From Streptomyces sp. SID4985 (lineage in GTDB: Bacteria; Actinomycetota; Actinomycetes; Streptomycetales; Streptomycetaceae): a stretch of 54,771 nt of DNA. The stretch is taken from assembly GCF_009863025.1 (NCBI RefSeq), contig NZ_WWIR01000716.1:1-54771 (forward strand). Reading direction: 5' to 3'. The notes beneath the pieces are model-generated. The model was given only the letters and a program-made list of their open reading frames with translations. It searched no databases and was not told where the DNA came from. Both the position numbers and the translations under genes were made by a program. Below are positions 6,470 through 18,797 of this stretch, one piece after another. How positions within the stretch are numbered: the stretch's first letter is position 1; each line of letters begins with the position of its first letter.

Positions 6470-8170
6470 ATGTCATCATCCACGCCCGACGCCGTGACCG
6501 CGGCGCACTTGCCCAAAGGACGCCCGCCGCTGTCCGCGCGCCTGCTGCGGGCGACCTTCCGCGGACTTCCGGACCCGCGCCACCCCGTGGGGTACGAGCC
6601 CGCGATCCCGGTGCCCGCCGCCGACGGCAGCCCCCTGCTCACCGACCACTACTTCCCGCGCGCCGAGGGCGACTTCCCCACCCTTCTGGTCCGCTCGCCC
6701 TACGGCCGGGGCCTGCCGTGGTCCGCGATGTACGGGCTGCTCTTCGCCGAACAGGGCTTCCATGTCGTCGTCCAGAGCTGCCGGGGCACCGGCGGCTCCG
6801 GCGGCACCTTCGACTTCTGGCGCAACGAGCCCGGCGACGCCCAGGCGGCGGTCGCCTGGCTTCGTCAACAGCCCTGGTTCAACGGAGTGTTGGGCACTGT
6901 CGGCCCCAGCTACCTCGGCTACACCCAGTGGGCCCTGGCCCTCGACCCGCCGCCGGAGCTGAAGGCGATGGTGCTCCAGGTCGCCCTCCACGACCCGCAC
7001 GCCGTCTTCCACACCGACGGCGCCCTGCACCTGGACAACTCCCTCAGCTGCGGGGTGGGCTTCACCCATCAACACCGGGGCGTCATACCGTTCGTGAGAG
7101 CGACCCTGCGTATGAAGCGCCACCTGGGCGACATCGTCGGCGCCCGCCCGCTGCGCGGCGCGTACCGGCCCGCCCTCGGCGAACTGCCCTGGCTGGACGG
7201 CATGATGACCCACCCGGACCCCAACGACCCACACTGGGAAGGCGCTTCACTGGCGGAGGCGGCCGACGGTCTCCGCGTCCCCACGAGCCTGATCTCCGGC
7301 TGGCACGACGCGCTCGCCGACCAGACCTTCGAGCAGTACGAGCGCCTGCGCCGCGCCGGATGCGAGACCGCCCTGCTCGTCGGCCCCTGGACCCACTCCT
7401 CCGCCCTCCAGCAGGGCTGGCCCGAGGTGTTCGCGGAAAGCCTCGCGTGGCTGCGCGCCCACCTGTGCGAGGACCGCTCCGAGCTGCGCCCGACCGAGGT
7501 GCGCGTCCACCTCGGCGGTGCGTGGCGGGACCTGGACGGCTGGCCGGTGAAGACGGAGGCGGCCTCCTGGTACCCGCTCTCCGGCGCCCGGCTCACCCGG
7601 CAGTCCCCTGTGGACGACTCCCCCGTGGACGACTCCCCGGTGGCGTCCTTCCGTTACGACCCCGCCGACCCCACCCCGTCCGTCGGCGGCCCCCTGCTCT
7701 CGCCCGGCGCCGGACCCCGCGACAACCGGCCCCTGGAGGCCCGCGCCGACGTCCTGACCTTCACCGGCCCGCCGCTCACCGAGCCGCTGGACATCCTGGG
7801 CCCGGTCACCGCGCGGCTCAGTGTCTCCACCGACACCGGGTACGCCGACGTCTTCACCCGGCTGTGCGACGTCGACCCCGAGGGCCGCTCCGTCAACGTC
7901 TGCGACGGGCTCGGCCGGGCCCGCACCACCGGTGAAACGCCCGCGAAGCTCACCGTGCCGATGAGCACCACCGCCCACCGCTTCCCCGCCGGACACCGCG
8001 TCCGCTGGCAGATCAGCGGCGGTGCCCATCCCCGCTACGCCCCCTCCACCGGCACCGGGGACCTCCCGGCCGACGCCACCACCCGCGTCCCGGCGCGCAT
8101 CACCCTCCACGCGGACTCGGAGCTGACGCTGCCCGGGCTTCAGAGCCCGAGTTCCGACAACCCCGGGTGA
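6470..8170 (+). CDS. CocE/NonD-family hydrolase (X-Pro dipeptidyl-peptidase S15 type)
   Basis: This 566-residue protein belongs to the S15 alpha/beta-hydrolase class. Landmarks are the strand FPTLLVRSPYGRG, the oxyanion region QSCRGTGGSGG, the nucleophile elbow GPSYLGYTQW (Ser), the acid region SGWHDALADQTFEQYE, the catalytic His in GPWTHSS, and a C-terminal jelly-roll domain ending near residue 560. These enzymes cleave acyl-Pro peptides or esters such as cocaine; the natural substrate is unknown. Three in-frame ATGs (6440, 6455, 6470) occur and the last two each have GAGGAGGGG directly upstream; 6470 is chosen. A duplicated PVDDS motif sits near residue 385. Confidence 0.9.
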   Translation: MSSSTPDAVTAAHLPKGRPPLSARLLRATFRGLPDPRHPVGYEPAIPVPAADGSPLLTDHYFPRAEGDFPTLLVRSPYGRGLPWSAMYGLLFAEQGFHVVVQSCRGTGGSGGTFDFWRNEPGDAQAAVAWLRQQPWFNGVLGTVGPSYLGYTQWALALDPPPELKAMVLQVALHDPHAVFHTDGALHLDNSLSCGVGFTHQHRGVIPFVRATLRMKRHLGDIVGARPLRGAYRPALGELPWLDGMMTHPDPNDPHWEGASLAEAADGLRVPTSLISGWHDALADQTFEQYERLRRAGCETALLVGPWTHSSALQQGWPEVFAESLAWLRAHLCEDRSELRPTEVRVHLGGAWRDLDGWPVKTEAASWYPLSGARLTRQSPVDDSPVDDSPVASFRYDPADPTPSVGGPLLSPGAGPRDNRPLEARADVLTFTGPPLTEPLDILGPVTARLSVSTDTGYADVFTRLCDVDPEGRSVNVCDGLGRARTTGETPAKLTVPMSTTAHRFPAGHRVRWQISGGAHPRYAPSTGTGDLPADATTRVPARITLHADSELTLPGLQSPSSDNPG

Positions 8171-8335
8171 TCGTCGGGCCGTCGGCCGAGCGTGGCGGCG
8201 GACTCGCGGGTGAAGGGCGGAAAGGGCGGGCGGGCGCTGGTCATGGGCACTCCAGGGGGCCGGGGTGGCCGGGGCGTTCCATTCCATCGCGCGGCGGGGA
8301 GTGATCGCATCCGATGCCGGTGCGGGCGCCGCCAT

Positions 8336-8341
8336 TACGGT
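8336..8341 (+). promoter_or_regulatory. -10 box TACGGT for a leaderless transcript of ltrA
   Basis: TACGGT ends 6 nt before the ATG at 8348, and no ribosome-binding site is present. Transcription would begin at or next to the start codon. Confidence 0.5.
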
Positions 8342-8347
8342 GTCGGC

Positions 8348-9517
8348 ATGAACCAGTCACAACCCATCGGAAACGGCCGGTCCTGGTACCGCCCCATGGT
8401 GGCCCGCCCCACCGACGAACGGCACCGCGTCGCCACCGTCCTGGAGCTGTTCTTCGACCTCTGCTTCGTCACCGCGGTCGCCGAGGCCGCCGCGGCGTTC
8501 GAACACGAGCTGGCGGGCGGCCACCTGGGACACGGGGTACTCGGCTACGCGCTCGTGTTCTTCGCGATCTGGTGGGCGTGGATGAACTTCACCTGGTTCG
8601 CCTCCGCCTACGACACCGACGACGTGCCGTACCGCGTCCTCACCCTGATCCAGATCACCGGCGCCCTCATCATGGCGGCCGGTGCGGCCAAGGCACTGGA
8701 GGACTACGACTTCACGGTCGTCACCTACGGCTATGTCGTGATGCGGCTCGCCATGGTCACCCAGTGGCTGCGCGCGGCCCGCTCCGACCCCGGCCGCAGG
8801 CGCTCCAGCCTGCGCTACGCGGTCGGTATCCTCGTCGTCCAGATCGGCTGGGTGGCCCGCCTCGCCCTGCCGCACTCCCTGGGCCTGCCCTCCTTCTTCG
8901 TCCTCGCCGTCGCGGAACTCGCCGTACCGGCCTGGGCCGAGCGCGCCGTCCGCACCACCTGGCACCCGCACCACATCGCCGAGCGGTACGGCCTGTTCAC
9001 GCTCATCGTGCTCGGTGAGTCGATCACCGCGGCGACGGCGACCGTACGCACCGCCCTCGACACCACCGTCTCCCTCGGCGACATCGCCCCGCTGGTCGTC
9101 GGCGGCATCCTCACCGTCTTCGCGATGTGGTGGCTCTACTTCACCCAGGACGCCGTCGAACGCCTGAACTCTCTGCGCATGGCCCTGCTCTGGGGCTACG
9201 GCCACTACGTCGTCTTCGCCTCGGCGGCGGCCGCGGGCGCGGGCCTCGCGGTCGAGATCGCCCACCTGACTGGCCACGCGCAGCTGAGCCGGGCCGCGGT
9301 GGCGGCGGCGTACACGGTGCCGGTGGCCCTGTACCTCCTGGTCCTGCGCCTGCTGCACCGCCATGGACGGGCCGGGGCCCTGGACGTGGTGTGGGCCGTC
9401 GGCATCCTGGCCGTCCTGGCGGTGACGTTCACCCCGAGCCCGGTGCTGGCGACGGGGTGCGTGATGTCGGTGCTGGTGGGGGCGGTGGTGGTACTGGGGG
9501 AGCGGAGGCGGGCGTGA
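8348..9517 (+). CDS. ltrA: Low temperature requirement A (LtrA)-family membrane protein
   Basis: This 389-residue protein has about ten to eleven membrane helices. It opens with the LtrA signature: RHRVATVLELFFDLCFVTAVAEAA, followed by WWAWMNFTWFASAYDTDD. A later hallmark is the HIAERYGLFTLIVLGESI block near residue 210. LtrA proteins were named from a Listeria cold-growth mutant; their activity is not established. The gene stands alone with its own promoter and no Shine-Dalgarno sequence. The C-terminus has three closely spaced helices and ends in a basic tail. Confidence 0.9.
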   Translation: MNQSQPIGNGRSWYRPMVARPTDERHRVATVLELFFDLCFVTAVAEAAAAFEHELAGGHLGHGVLGYALVFFAIWWAWMNFTWFASAYDTDDVPYRVLTLIQITGALIMAAGAAKALEDYDFTVVTYGYVVMRLAMVTQWLRAARSDPGRRRSSLRYAVGILVVQIGWVARLALPHSLGLPSFFVLAVAELAVPAWAERAVRTTWHPHHIAERYGLFTLIVLGESITAATATVRTALDTTVSLGDIAPLVVGGILTVFAMWWLYFTQDAVERLNSLRMALLWGYGHYVVFASAAAAGAGLAVEIAHLTGHAQLSRAAVAAAYTVPVALYLLVLRLLHRHGRAGALDVVWAVGILAVLAVTFTPSPVLATGCVMSVLVGAVVVLGERRRA

Positions 9518-9601
9518 CGCTGCCGGTCGGCCGTACGGGTGCTGATCATTTTCCGGCAAAGGGCGATGACGGGCCGTCGGCCCTGTGCCAAGCTGCACGC
9601 C

Positions 9602-10036
9602 ATGGGGTGGACCTTCAAAGCTCACGGTGCCCTCGCGTACGCGCTGGGCATCACACTGCTGGCACTGACCGCACTCGCCTTGCTGCCCACGACGACACCG
9701 CCGATCCGGCCGACGGGCCCGGGATGGCCGACGATGGCGATCCTCGCCCTGGTGATCCCGACCGTCCTGTCGGCCCTGGTCCGCGCCTACTTCGTCCGAG
9801 CTGACCACCGCACGGCCTGGCTCGCCTTCCGCTGCCTCCCCGAGAAGGTCCAACTGGCCCTGGCCGCCGCCTTCCTCGTGGGCATCGCCCTGCTGGCCCT
9901 CAACCTGACGACCGGCGCCGGGAACGACAACCCCCACTGGCTCGCGGTCCCGGCACTCCTCTACATCACTTCCGCGTACGCGATCCTGGCCACCGGGGAG
10001 ATGAAGCGAGCGGACCGCGAGATCGGGGAGGCGTGA
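9602..10036 (+). CDS. Small hypothetical integral membrane protein
   Basis: This 144-residue protein has four predicted membrane segments (about residues 12-32, 45-65, 85-105 and 112-130) separated by short loops. It ends in a charged tail (GEMKRADREIGEA). I recognise no family motif. It follows ltrA by 84 bp on the same strand and could be co-transcribed. The ATG at 9602 is chosen because the helices begin soon after it; an upstream in-frame start at 9539 would add a basic, non-conserved-looking extension. No clear ribosome-binding site is present. CAAGCT seven bases upstream could be a -10 box. Confidence 0.7.
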   Translation: MGWTFKAHGALAYALGITLLALTALALLPTTTPPIRPTGPGWPTMAILALVIPTVLSALVRAYFVRADHRTAWLAFRCLPEKVQLALAAAFLVGIALLALNLTTGAGNDNPHWLAVPALLYITSAYAILATGEMKRADREIGEA

Positions 10037-10066
10037 CGGAACGGCCGGCCTGAGCGAGAGCGCCTC

Positions 10067-10891
10067 TCACCCCCGGTCGACCGTCTCCAGGAACTCCCGG
10101 AGCAGCCCGCTCACCACCGCGGGCTGCTCCACCGTGCTGCTGTGCCCGGCCCCCGGCACCACCTCCAGCCGGGCCCCCCGCACCGCCGCCGCGATCCGCT
10201 CCGACTCGACGGCGGGCGTCGCGACGTCATCGGCACCGACCACGACCAGCGTGGGCACGGCGATACGGCCGAGTTCTTCGCCCATGTCGGGCCGCTCGAC
10301 CACCCCGAGCACCGCCTTGCGTATCCCCGACCGCCGACAGCGCCGCAGCCGCCGTACCCACTCCTCGACAACGGGCGCGCTCGCCGGTGACGCGAGGAAC
10401 TCCGGCCCGAACATCTCGGCCTTCACCCTCCCCAGCACCGGCCGGACCCCGGTGAGCAGATAGACGTTCGCCAGCAGCCGGTACTCCCGGGCCCGCGCGG
10501 ACTCCTCGGCACCCGCACTGGTGTCGAGCAGCGTCAGCGACCTCAGCACCTCCCCGTGCCGGGCCGCGATGCGCTGCCCGACGAAGCCGCCCATGGAGAG
10601 CCCGACGTAATGCACGGCCCCGAGCCCGAGCCGCCCGATCAGCGCGACGGCATCACCCGTCAGCGTGTCCATGTCGTACCCGCCCGGCGTCGCCGGAGTG
10701 TCCCCCTGCCCGCGCCAGTCCACGGTCACGCACCGGTAGTCCCCCCGCAGCGCCTCCACCTGCGCGTGGAACATCCACCCGTTGAAGAGCAGCCCGTGCC
10801 CGAAGACGACGGCGGGCGCGTCGGGCTTACCGGGCGGCGCCCCCGTATCGGTGTAGAAGACGGAAACGCCATTGACGTCGACCAGGGGCAC
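10067..10891 (-). CDS. Alpha/beta-fold hydrolase
   Basis: This 274-residue cytosolic enzyme has the classic order of elements: HGLLFNGWMF (oxyanion-hole HG), DWRGQGDTP, nucleophile elbow GLSMGGFVG (Ser about residue 99), acid region VVGADDVATP, and catalytic His in GAGHSS near residue 252. It resembles 3-oxoadipate enol-lactonase and esterase-type proteins, but the sequence does not fix a substrate. The GTG start at 10891 has AAGGAG upstream. It is 30 bp from the convergent small membrane protein gene. Confidence 0.9.
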   Translation of the reverse strand: MPLVDVNGVSVFYTDTGAPPGKPDAPAVVFGHGLLFNGWMFHAQVEALRGDYRCVTVDWRGQGDTPATPGGYDMDTLTGDAVALIGRLGLGAVHYVGLSMGGFVGQRIAARHGEVLRSLTLLDTSAGAEESARAREYRLLANVYLLTGVRPVLGRVKAEMFGPEFLASPASAPVVEEWVRRLRRCRRSGIRKAVLGVVERPDMGEELGRIAVPTLVVVGADDVATPAVESERIAAAVRGARLEVVPGAGHSSTVEQPAVVSGLLREFLETVDRG

Positions 10892-10984
10892 GCGTGGCTC
10901 CTTCAGTGGGGATGGCAGCCGAGCGTAGAGGCGTGGGGATCGATGCTCAACGGGCCTGCGCGGCAGACCCGTTCGGCTCGCTCG

Positions 10985-11692
10985 CTAAGACGCCGTTCCA
11001 CCCCGCCGATACCCGGCCCAGAGCCGGCCGCCGGCTTCCCCCAGCACCTCGTCCACGACGGAGACGAGCAACTCGTCCCGCCCGTCGAGTACTTCTCTCA
11101 CTCCACGCCGCAACCGATCCCCCAGCCCCGGCGCGGCCACCTCCAGTCGCCGCGCGAGCCACTTCCCGCCCCCGCGCCAGGAACGCCGGACGACCAGCGC
11201 CAACTCACCTGTCCGTCTGGCGAGTTCACCGGCGATGAACAGCCGCTCACTCCGGTCCCCGCTCCCCGCGAGGTCGTCGAGCAGATCGGTGATCGCATAC
11301 CGCAGATCCCCAACCACCTCCCCGTCCACCACGGGCGGCCCCGAGGCGACCAACTCCCGTGCCTTGGCGGCGATACGGGCCCCCACCCCATCGACGTCGA
11401 ACAGCAACTCCCCCTCGGCACACATGAAGAGCAACGGCGACCGCCCCTTCCTCACCTCCCGCCCGACATACGCCCCCCACGTCCCCTCGGTATGCACGAA
11501 CATCTCCACCGGCCACCCCGCACCCCGAAAGCTCTCCCGATACGGCGCCGGCGCCCCGTGCAGCACGACGACGACATCGAGGTCCGACATCGCCGTACGC
11601 CGCTCCGTGACGACACTGCCCCCGAGGAACGCGGCCCGGGCGTCGGGGTGGCGCTCCAGCACCAGGGCGCGCGCGGTCTCCATCAGATCCAT
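10985..11692 (-). CDS. Nucleotidyltransferase-fold domain protein
   Basis: This 235-residue protein shows a DNA polymerase-beta-type nucleotidyltransferase core: FLGGSVVTERRTAMSDLDVVVV supplies the GGS motif and the DxD metal-binding pair. A helical C-terminal domain follows (RYAITDLLDDLAGSGD, then FIAGELARRTGELAL). Such stand-alone proteins include aminoglycoside nucleotidylyltransferase-like enzymes and MNT antitoxins; no HEPN partner is next to it, so I make no further call. The start is an ATG; a second Met lies three residues later. Confidence 0.8.
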   Translation of the reverse strand: MDLMETARALVLERHPDARAAFLGGSVVTERRTAMSDLDVVVVLHGAPAPYRESFRGAGWPVEMFVHTEGTWGAYVGREVRKGRSPLLFMCAEGELLFDVDGVGARIAAKARELVASGPPVVDGEVVGDLRYAITDLLDDLAGSGDRSERLFIAGELARRTGELALVVRRSWRGGGKWLARRLEVAAPGLGDRLRRGVREVLDGRDELLVSVVDEVLGEAGGRLWAGYRRGGTAS

Positions 11693-12031
11693 CCGGCAAC
11701 TGTCCGCGCTCTGCCCCTCACCCGCAGGGGGTTTTCGGCTCCCTGGGCTCCTACCTGGCCGTCAGGCTCGGCGACCGTTCACGGTTCCGCGGGGAGGCGA
11801 ACCGTCCGCTGGGAAGACCGCCGGCCGACCGCCTACTCGGACTACGCCCGCGCGCAGAAGACGCTCGTCACCCTGCTCCTCAGAACCTCGGCCCACCTGG
11901 GCAACGACCCCCACCCGCACCCGCTGCCCCCACCTGACATCCAGCCGCCCGGGAAACCGCTCAGGGGCCCGGCCCGCTCTCGCGGATCAGGCCCCTGGCC
12001 TTGGTGCTACGGCTGTCGTGATCTGTGCGGT
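11693..12031. other. Intergenic stretch with weak coding-like remnants
   Basis: No complete gene is visible in these 339 bp. A 41-codon stretch around 11840-11960 reads as protein-like sequence but has no start or family match. An 8-bp hairpin CAGGGGCC/GGCCCCTG spans roughly 11971-11999 and may end the aldo/keto reductase transcript arriving from the right. It is followed by the tRNA-edge-like repeat at 12002. Confidence 0.5.
12002..12018 (+). repeat. Near-copy of the tRNA-Pro 3' edge (possible att-like repeat)
   Basis: TGGTGCTACGGCTGTCG matches 16 of 17 bases of 24929-24945, which spans the last three bases of tRNA-Pro and its downstream flank. Both copies directly follow a GC-rich hairpin. 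This could mark the far edge of an element once integrated at the tRNA. The repeat is short for an attachment core, so the call is tentative. Confidence 0.4.
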
Positions 12032-16095
<4,064 letters not shown>

Positions 16096-16196
16096 CTTCG
16101 TGTTCAGCGGGCCGGCGCCCGTGGCACGAGGAGTAGCGTGGAGAAAGGCGAGGCGAGTCCTGTGGTCGCCCCGATTCCCGAAGACGGGTGATCCTC

Positions 16197-16679
16197 ATGA
16201 CCGGCCCCGATGCACGGCCTGTTCCGCGGCATCTGCCCAGCGGTGTTCACGAGGCCGTGCGGCCGGGGTGTGCGTTGCTCCGGCTGGAGACCACGGAGTC
16301 GCGCGAAGGTGTCCTCGACGGTGCGTGGTGGCCGCGCTCACGCGACATCGCCGCCGAGCTGCCCGCGCTGCTGAGCGCCCTCGCCGGCCACCTCGGCCCC
16401 CTCACGCGCGTCGGGCTGGACACCACGGCCTGGGAAGGGCTTCCGACGCGGATCGTCGTCGACGGCCGGGTGGTGCGCATCGACTCCTTTCCGCTGGGCG
16501 ACGACACCGTGCTGATCACCCGAGGCGACCAGGACATCTTCTCGCTGCTGGTGGTTCCGCCGGACACAGCACCCGAGGCCGCCCGCGCCGCGATGGCCCA
16601 GGCCGTCCGGGCCGACAACGTCACCCAGGCGCGTCAGATCCTCATCGACACCGGAAGCGCGCGGATTCCGCCGCAGTGA
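16197..16679 (+). CDS. DUF5994-family protein
   Basis: This 160-residue cytosolic protein contains the block LDGAWWPRSRDIAAELPALLSALAGHLGPLTRV, which recurs in the protein at 18016-18528. The two are therefore paralogues of one actinobacterial family with no known function. An in-frame GTG nine bases upstream (16188) is an alternative start. The gene converges with the SpoIIE-type phosphatase gene, 2 bp apart. I infer membership of the same signalling locus from the shared family and proximity. Confidence 0.8.
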   Translation: MTGPDARPVPRHLPSGVHEAVRPGCALLRLETTESREGVLDGAWWPRSRDIAAELPALLSALAGHLGPLTRVGLDTTAWEGLPTRIVVDGRVVRIDSFPLGDDTVLITRGDQDIFSLLVVPPDTAPEAARAAMAQAVRADNVTQARQILIDTGSARIPPQ

Positions 16680-16681
16680 GG

Positions 16682-18019
16682 TCAGCCGCGCCACTCCAGC
16701 AGGAGCAGCGTCGCGTCATCCGTGGTGTGTCCGCCCCGCGCCCGCATGAGCGTGTGGGACAGGGAGCGCGCCATCGCCCGGATTCCGCGGCCGGTTCTCT
16801 CCAACTGGTTCACCCAGTCGATCAGCTGGTCCTCACCGAACTCCTGCTCCCCGGTCTGGTGCTCCTCGATCAGTCCGTCGGTGAAGCAGAGGAGGCGGTC
16901 CCCCGGCTCCAGCGTCATCTCGCTCGTCTGCGGCTCCGGACCGCCGAGGCCGACCGGGAGGGTCGTCGGACCGGTCAGCCGGAGTGTGACGCGGTGATCA
17001 CGGACGAGCATCGGTGTCGGGTGCCCGGCGTTGACCCACTGAAGATGCCCCGTCGCGGTGTCCAGCTGCAGCATCTGCGCGGTGACGAAGTGTTCGGGGC
17101 CGAACTGGTTCGCCACGGCGCGGTCCATGAAGGCGTAGATCTCCGCCAGTCCCGTGCCGGCGCGGCGGGCGTGGCGGTAGGCGCCGATGGCCACGGTCGC
17201 CATCGTGGCCGCGTCCAGGCCGTGTCCCATCGCGTCGATCATGGCCACGTGGAGGACGTCTTCGTTGAGGGCGTAGTCGAAGCTGTCACCCGCCACGTCG
17301 TAGGCGGGTTCCAGAATCCCGGCCACGGCGACCCGAGGCATGATCATCGCCAGCGGTGGCAGCAGGGCCCACTGGATCTCGGCGGCGACGCTCATCGGTT
17401 CACCGCGTCGGACACCGAAGAAAAGGTCGGAGTAGCTGTGCTTGGTCACCAGGAGGTCGGCCACCAGGGCGGCGACCCTGCGCAGTATGCGGCGGTCGTG
17501 TTCATCGACGCTGTCCAACGTCAGCGCCATGACCCCGACCTGGTCGCCGCCGTCCAGCAGCGGCAGGAGGATGCGCACGCCGTCGTCCTCGGGCAGCTCG
17601 ACGGGCTGAGCGTCGAGAAAGCAGCGGCCCGCCTCGGAGTCGTCGATCACCTGCGGTTCCCCGTCCGCGAGGCCGTCGCCAGGCAGGGGGACGAGCAGCA
17701 GCTGGCCGTAGTCCTGCAGCAGAATCTGCGGCCCGCGGCCCCCGAGCCGCTCCACCACGTCAGCGACCAACGGCCCGATGAGATGGGGCGGCAGTTCATG
17801 CGCGCGGTCGAGGACCTCACCCAGCAGAGCTTCCCCGAAGCTCTCGGAGCGGTCCGCGCGCTGTCCGGCGGTCATCCCGTCACCCGCCATGATCCGAGCC
17901 TGCCGGAGCGGCGGGCTGGAACGGCGCAGCGTCTGCTCGGTGTCATCGCTCCGTCGAGGGGTCGTAGACACTCCGGGACTGGCTCCGGCACCCGGGCCCG
18001 TCCGGATCGGGCCTCTCAT
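16682..18019 (-). CDS. SpoIIE-type PP2C phosphatase with N-terminal GAF-like domain
   Basis: This protein has 445 residues if started at the ATG at 18019, which overlaps the upstream stop (ATGA) and has AGGAGGGG ten bases before it; ATGs at 17890 or 17875 are alternatives. The first 50 residues look disordered, a GAF-like sensor spans about 70-205, and the PP2C phosphatase about 230-445. Metal-site motifs are AGDSFDY, DAMGHG, GHPTPML, FTDGLIEE and TTDDATLLLLEW. RsbU-type phosphatases of this kind dephosphorylate STAS-domain anti-anti-sigma factors. A STAS protein lies two genes away on the same strand. The signal sensed by the GAF domain is unknown. Confidence 0.9.
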   Translation of the reverse strand: MRGPIRTGPGAGASPGVSTTPRRSDDTEQTLRRSSPPLRQARIMAGDGMTAGQRADRSESFGEALLGEVLDRAHELPPHLIGPLVADVVERLGGRGPQILLQDYGQLLLVPLPGDGLADGEPQVIDDSEAGRCFLDAQPVELPEDDGVRILLPLLDGGDQVGVMALTLDSVDEHDRRILRRVAALVADLLVTKHSYSDLFFGVRRGEPMSVAAEIQWALLPPLAMIMPRVAVAGILEPAYDVAGDSFDYALNEDVLHVAMIDAMGHGLDAATMATVAIGAYRHARRAGTGLAEIYAFMDRAVANQFGPEHFVTAQMLQLDTATGHLQWVNAGHPTPMLVRDHRVTLRLTGPTTLPVGLGGPEPQTSEMTLEPGDRLLCFTDGLIEEHQTGEQEFGEDQLIDWVNQLERTGRGIRAMARSLSHTLMRARGGHTTDDATLLLLEWRG

Positions 18020-18528
18020 CTGAGTGCGGCCCCTCCTTCCGACTCCCATGTGTCCTGTCCGTCGAGGCCGCTCTCGGCGAGTGCCAGCAGGCGCGGAGCC
18101 GACAGCGGGTTCCCGGGGTCGGCGGCGGCGGTCAGCAGCCGGGTGGCGGCTCCGGCCGGCTCGTCCGGGGGGATCACCAGCAGTTCCCAGCGGCCCACGG
18201 TGCCGCAGTCCACGGTGATGGCGTGCGCCTCGGCGGCACGATCGGTCAGGACCACCTCGATCACATGGCCGGGCGCCATCACCTCCTGCGGGGCATCGGG
18301 CCAGGCGGCGGTCCCCACGGTGACGTGGGTGACGGTGCCGATGCTCGGGTCCAAGGAGCCGACCAGCGCGGGCAGCTCCAGTTCCAGTGCGTCGCAGCGC
18401 GGCCACCACGCGCCGTCCAGCGGGCCGTGGCTGACGCCTGGCGTGAGGCGCAGCCGGGGCAAGGGCATCCGGTAGGAGCGGCCGTCACCCGGTGTCGTAC
18501 CTTCGGCGGGCTCTGTGATGGCGTTCAT
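18016..18528 (-). CDS. DUF5994-family protein (second copy)
   Basis: This 170-residue protein is paralogous to that at 16197-16679. Shared features are LDGAWWPRCDALELELPALVGSL near residue 36, an AWPDAP/AWEGLP turn, and the strand-rich WELLVIPPDEPAGAA near residue 115. It is translationally coupled to the PP2C phosphatase by a 4-bp overlap, so the two products are likely made together and may interact. The function of the family is unknown. Confidence 0.82.
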   Translation of the reverse strand: MNAITEPAEGTTPGDGRSYRMPLPRLRLTPGVSHGPLDGAWWPRCDALELELPALVGSLDPSIGTVTHVTVGTAAWPDAPQEVMAPGHVIEVVLTDRAAEAHAITVDCGTVGRWELLVIPPDEPAGAATRLLTAAADPGNPLSAPRLLALAESGLDGQDTWESEGGAALR

Positions 18529-18797
18529 CGTGCGACCCCGTTCCGGGCGGCCGCCGGCCGCCCGAGTCCGTCACTCGCCGGGAACGGCGCCACCGTGGTC
18601 GTGCGCCCGAAAGCTCTCGGTACCTGTCAGGCTACTCCCGGCCGTGGAGGGCGGCCTGGCGCGCGGCCATGGCGGAGAGGCGGACAGCCGGCCCGTGGAG
18701 GCACGCCGGTACGGCGGACGGCGGGGGTGTGAGCACCTCCGTCCCGGCCGGTACGACCGCCGGCTCGTCGCCCCTCTGCCGCATCCCCTCTGCCGCA

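Noticed and set aside
11840..11960. Short protein-like frame between the nucleotidyltransferase and aldo/keto reductase genes
   Set aside because: It has no start, no ribosome-binding site and no recognisable family, and is too short to call even as a pseudogene.
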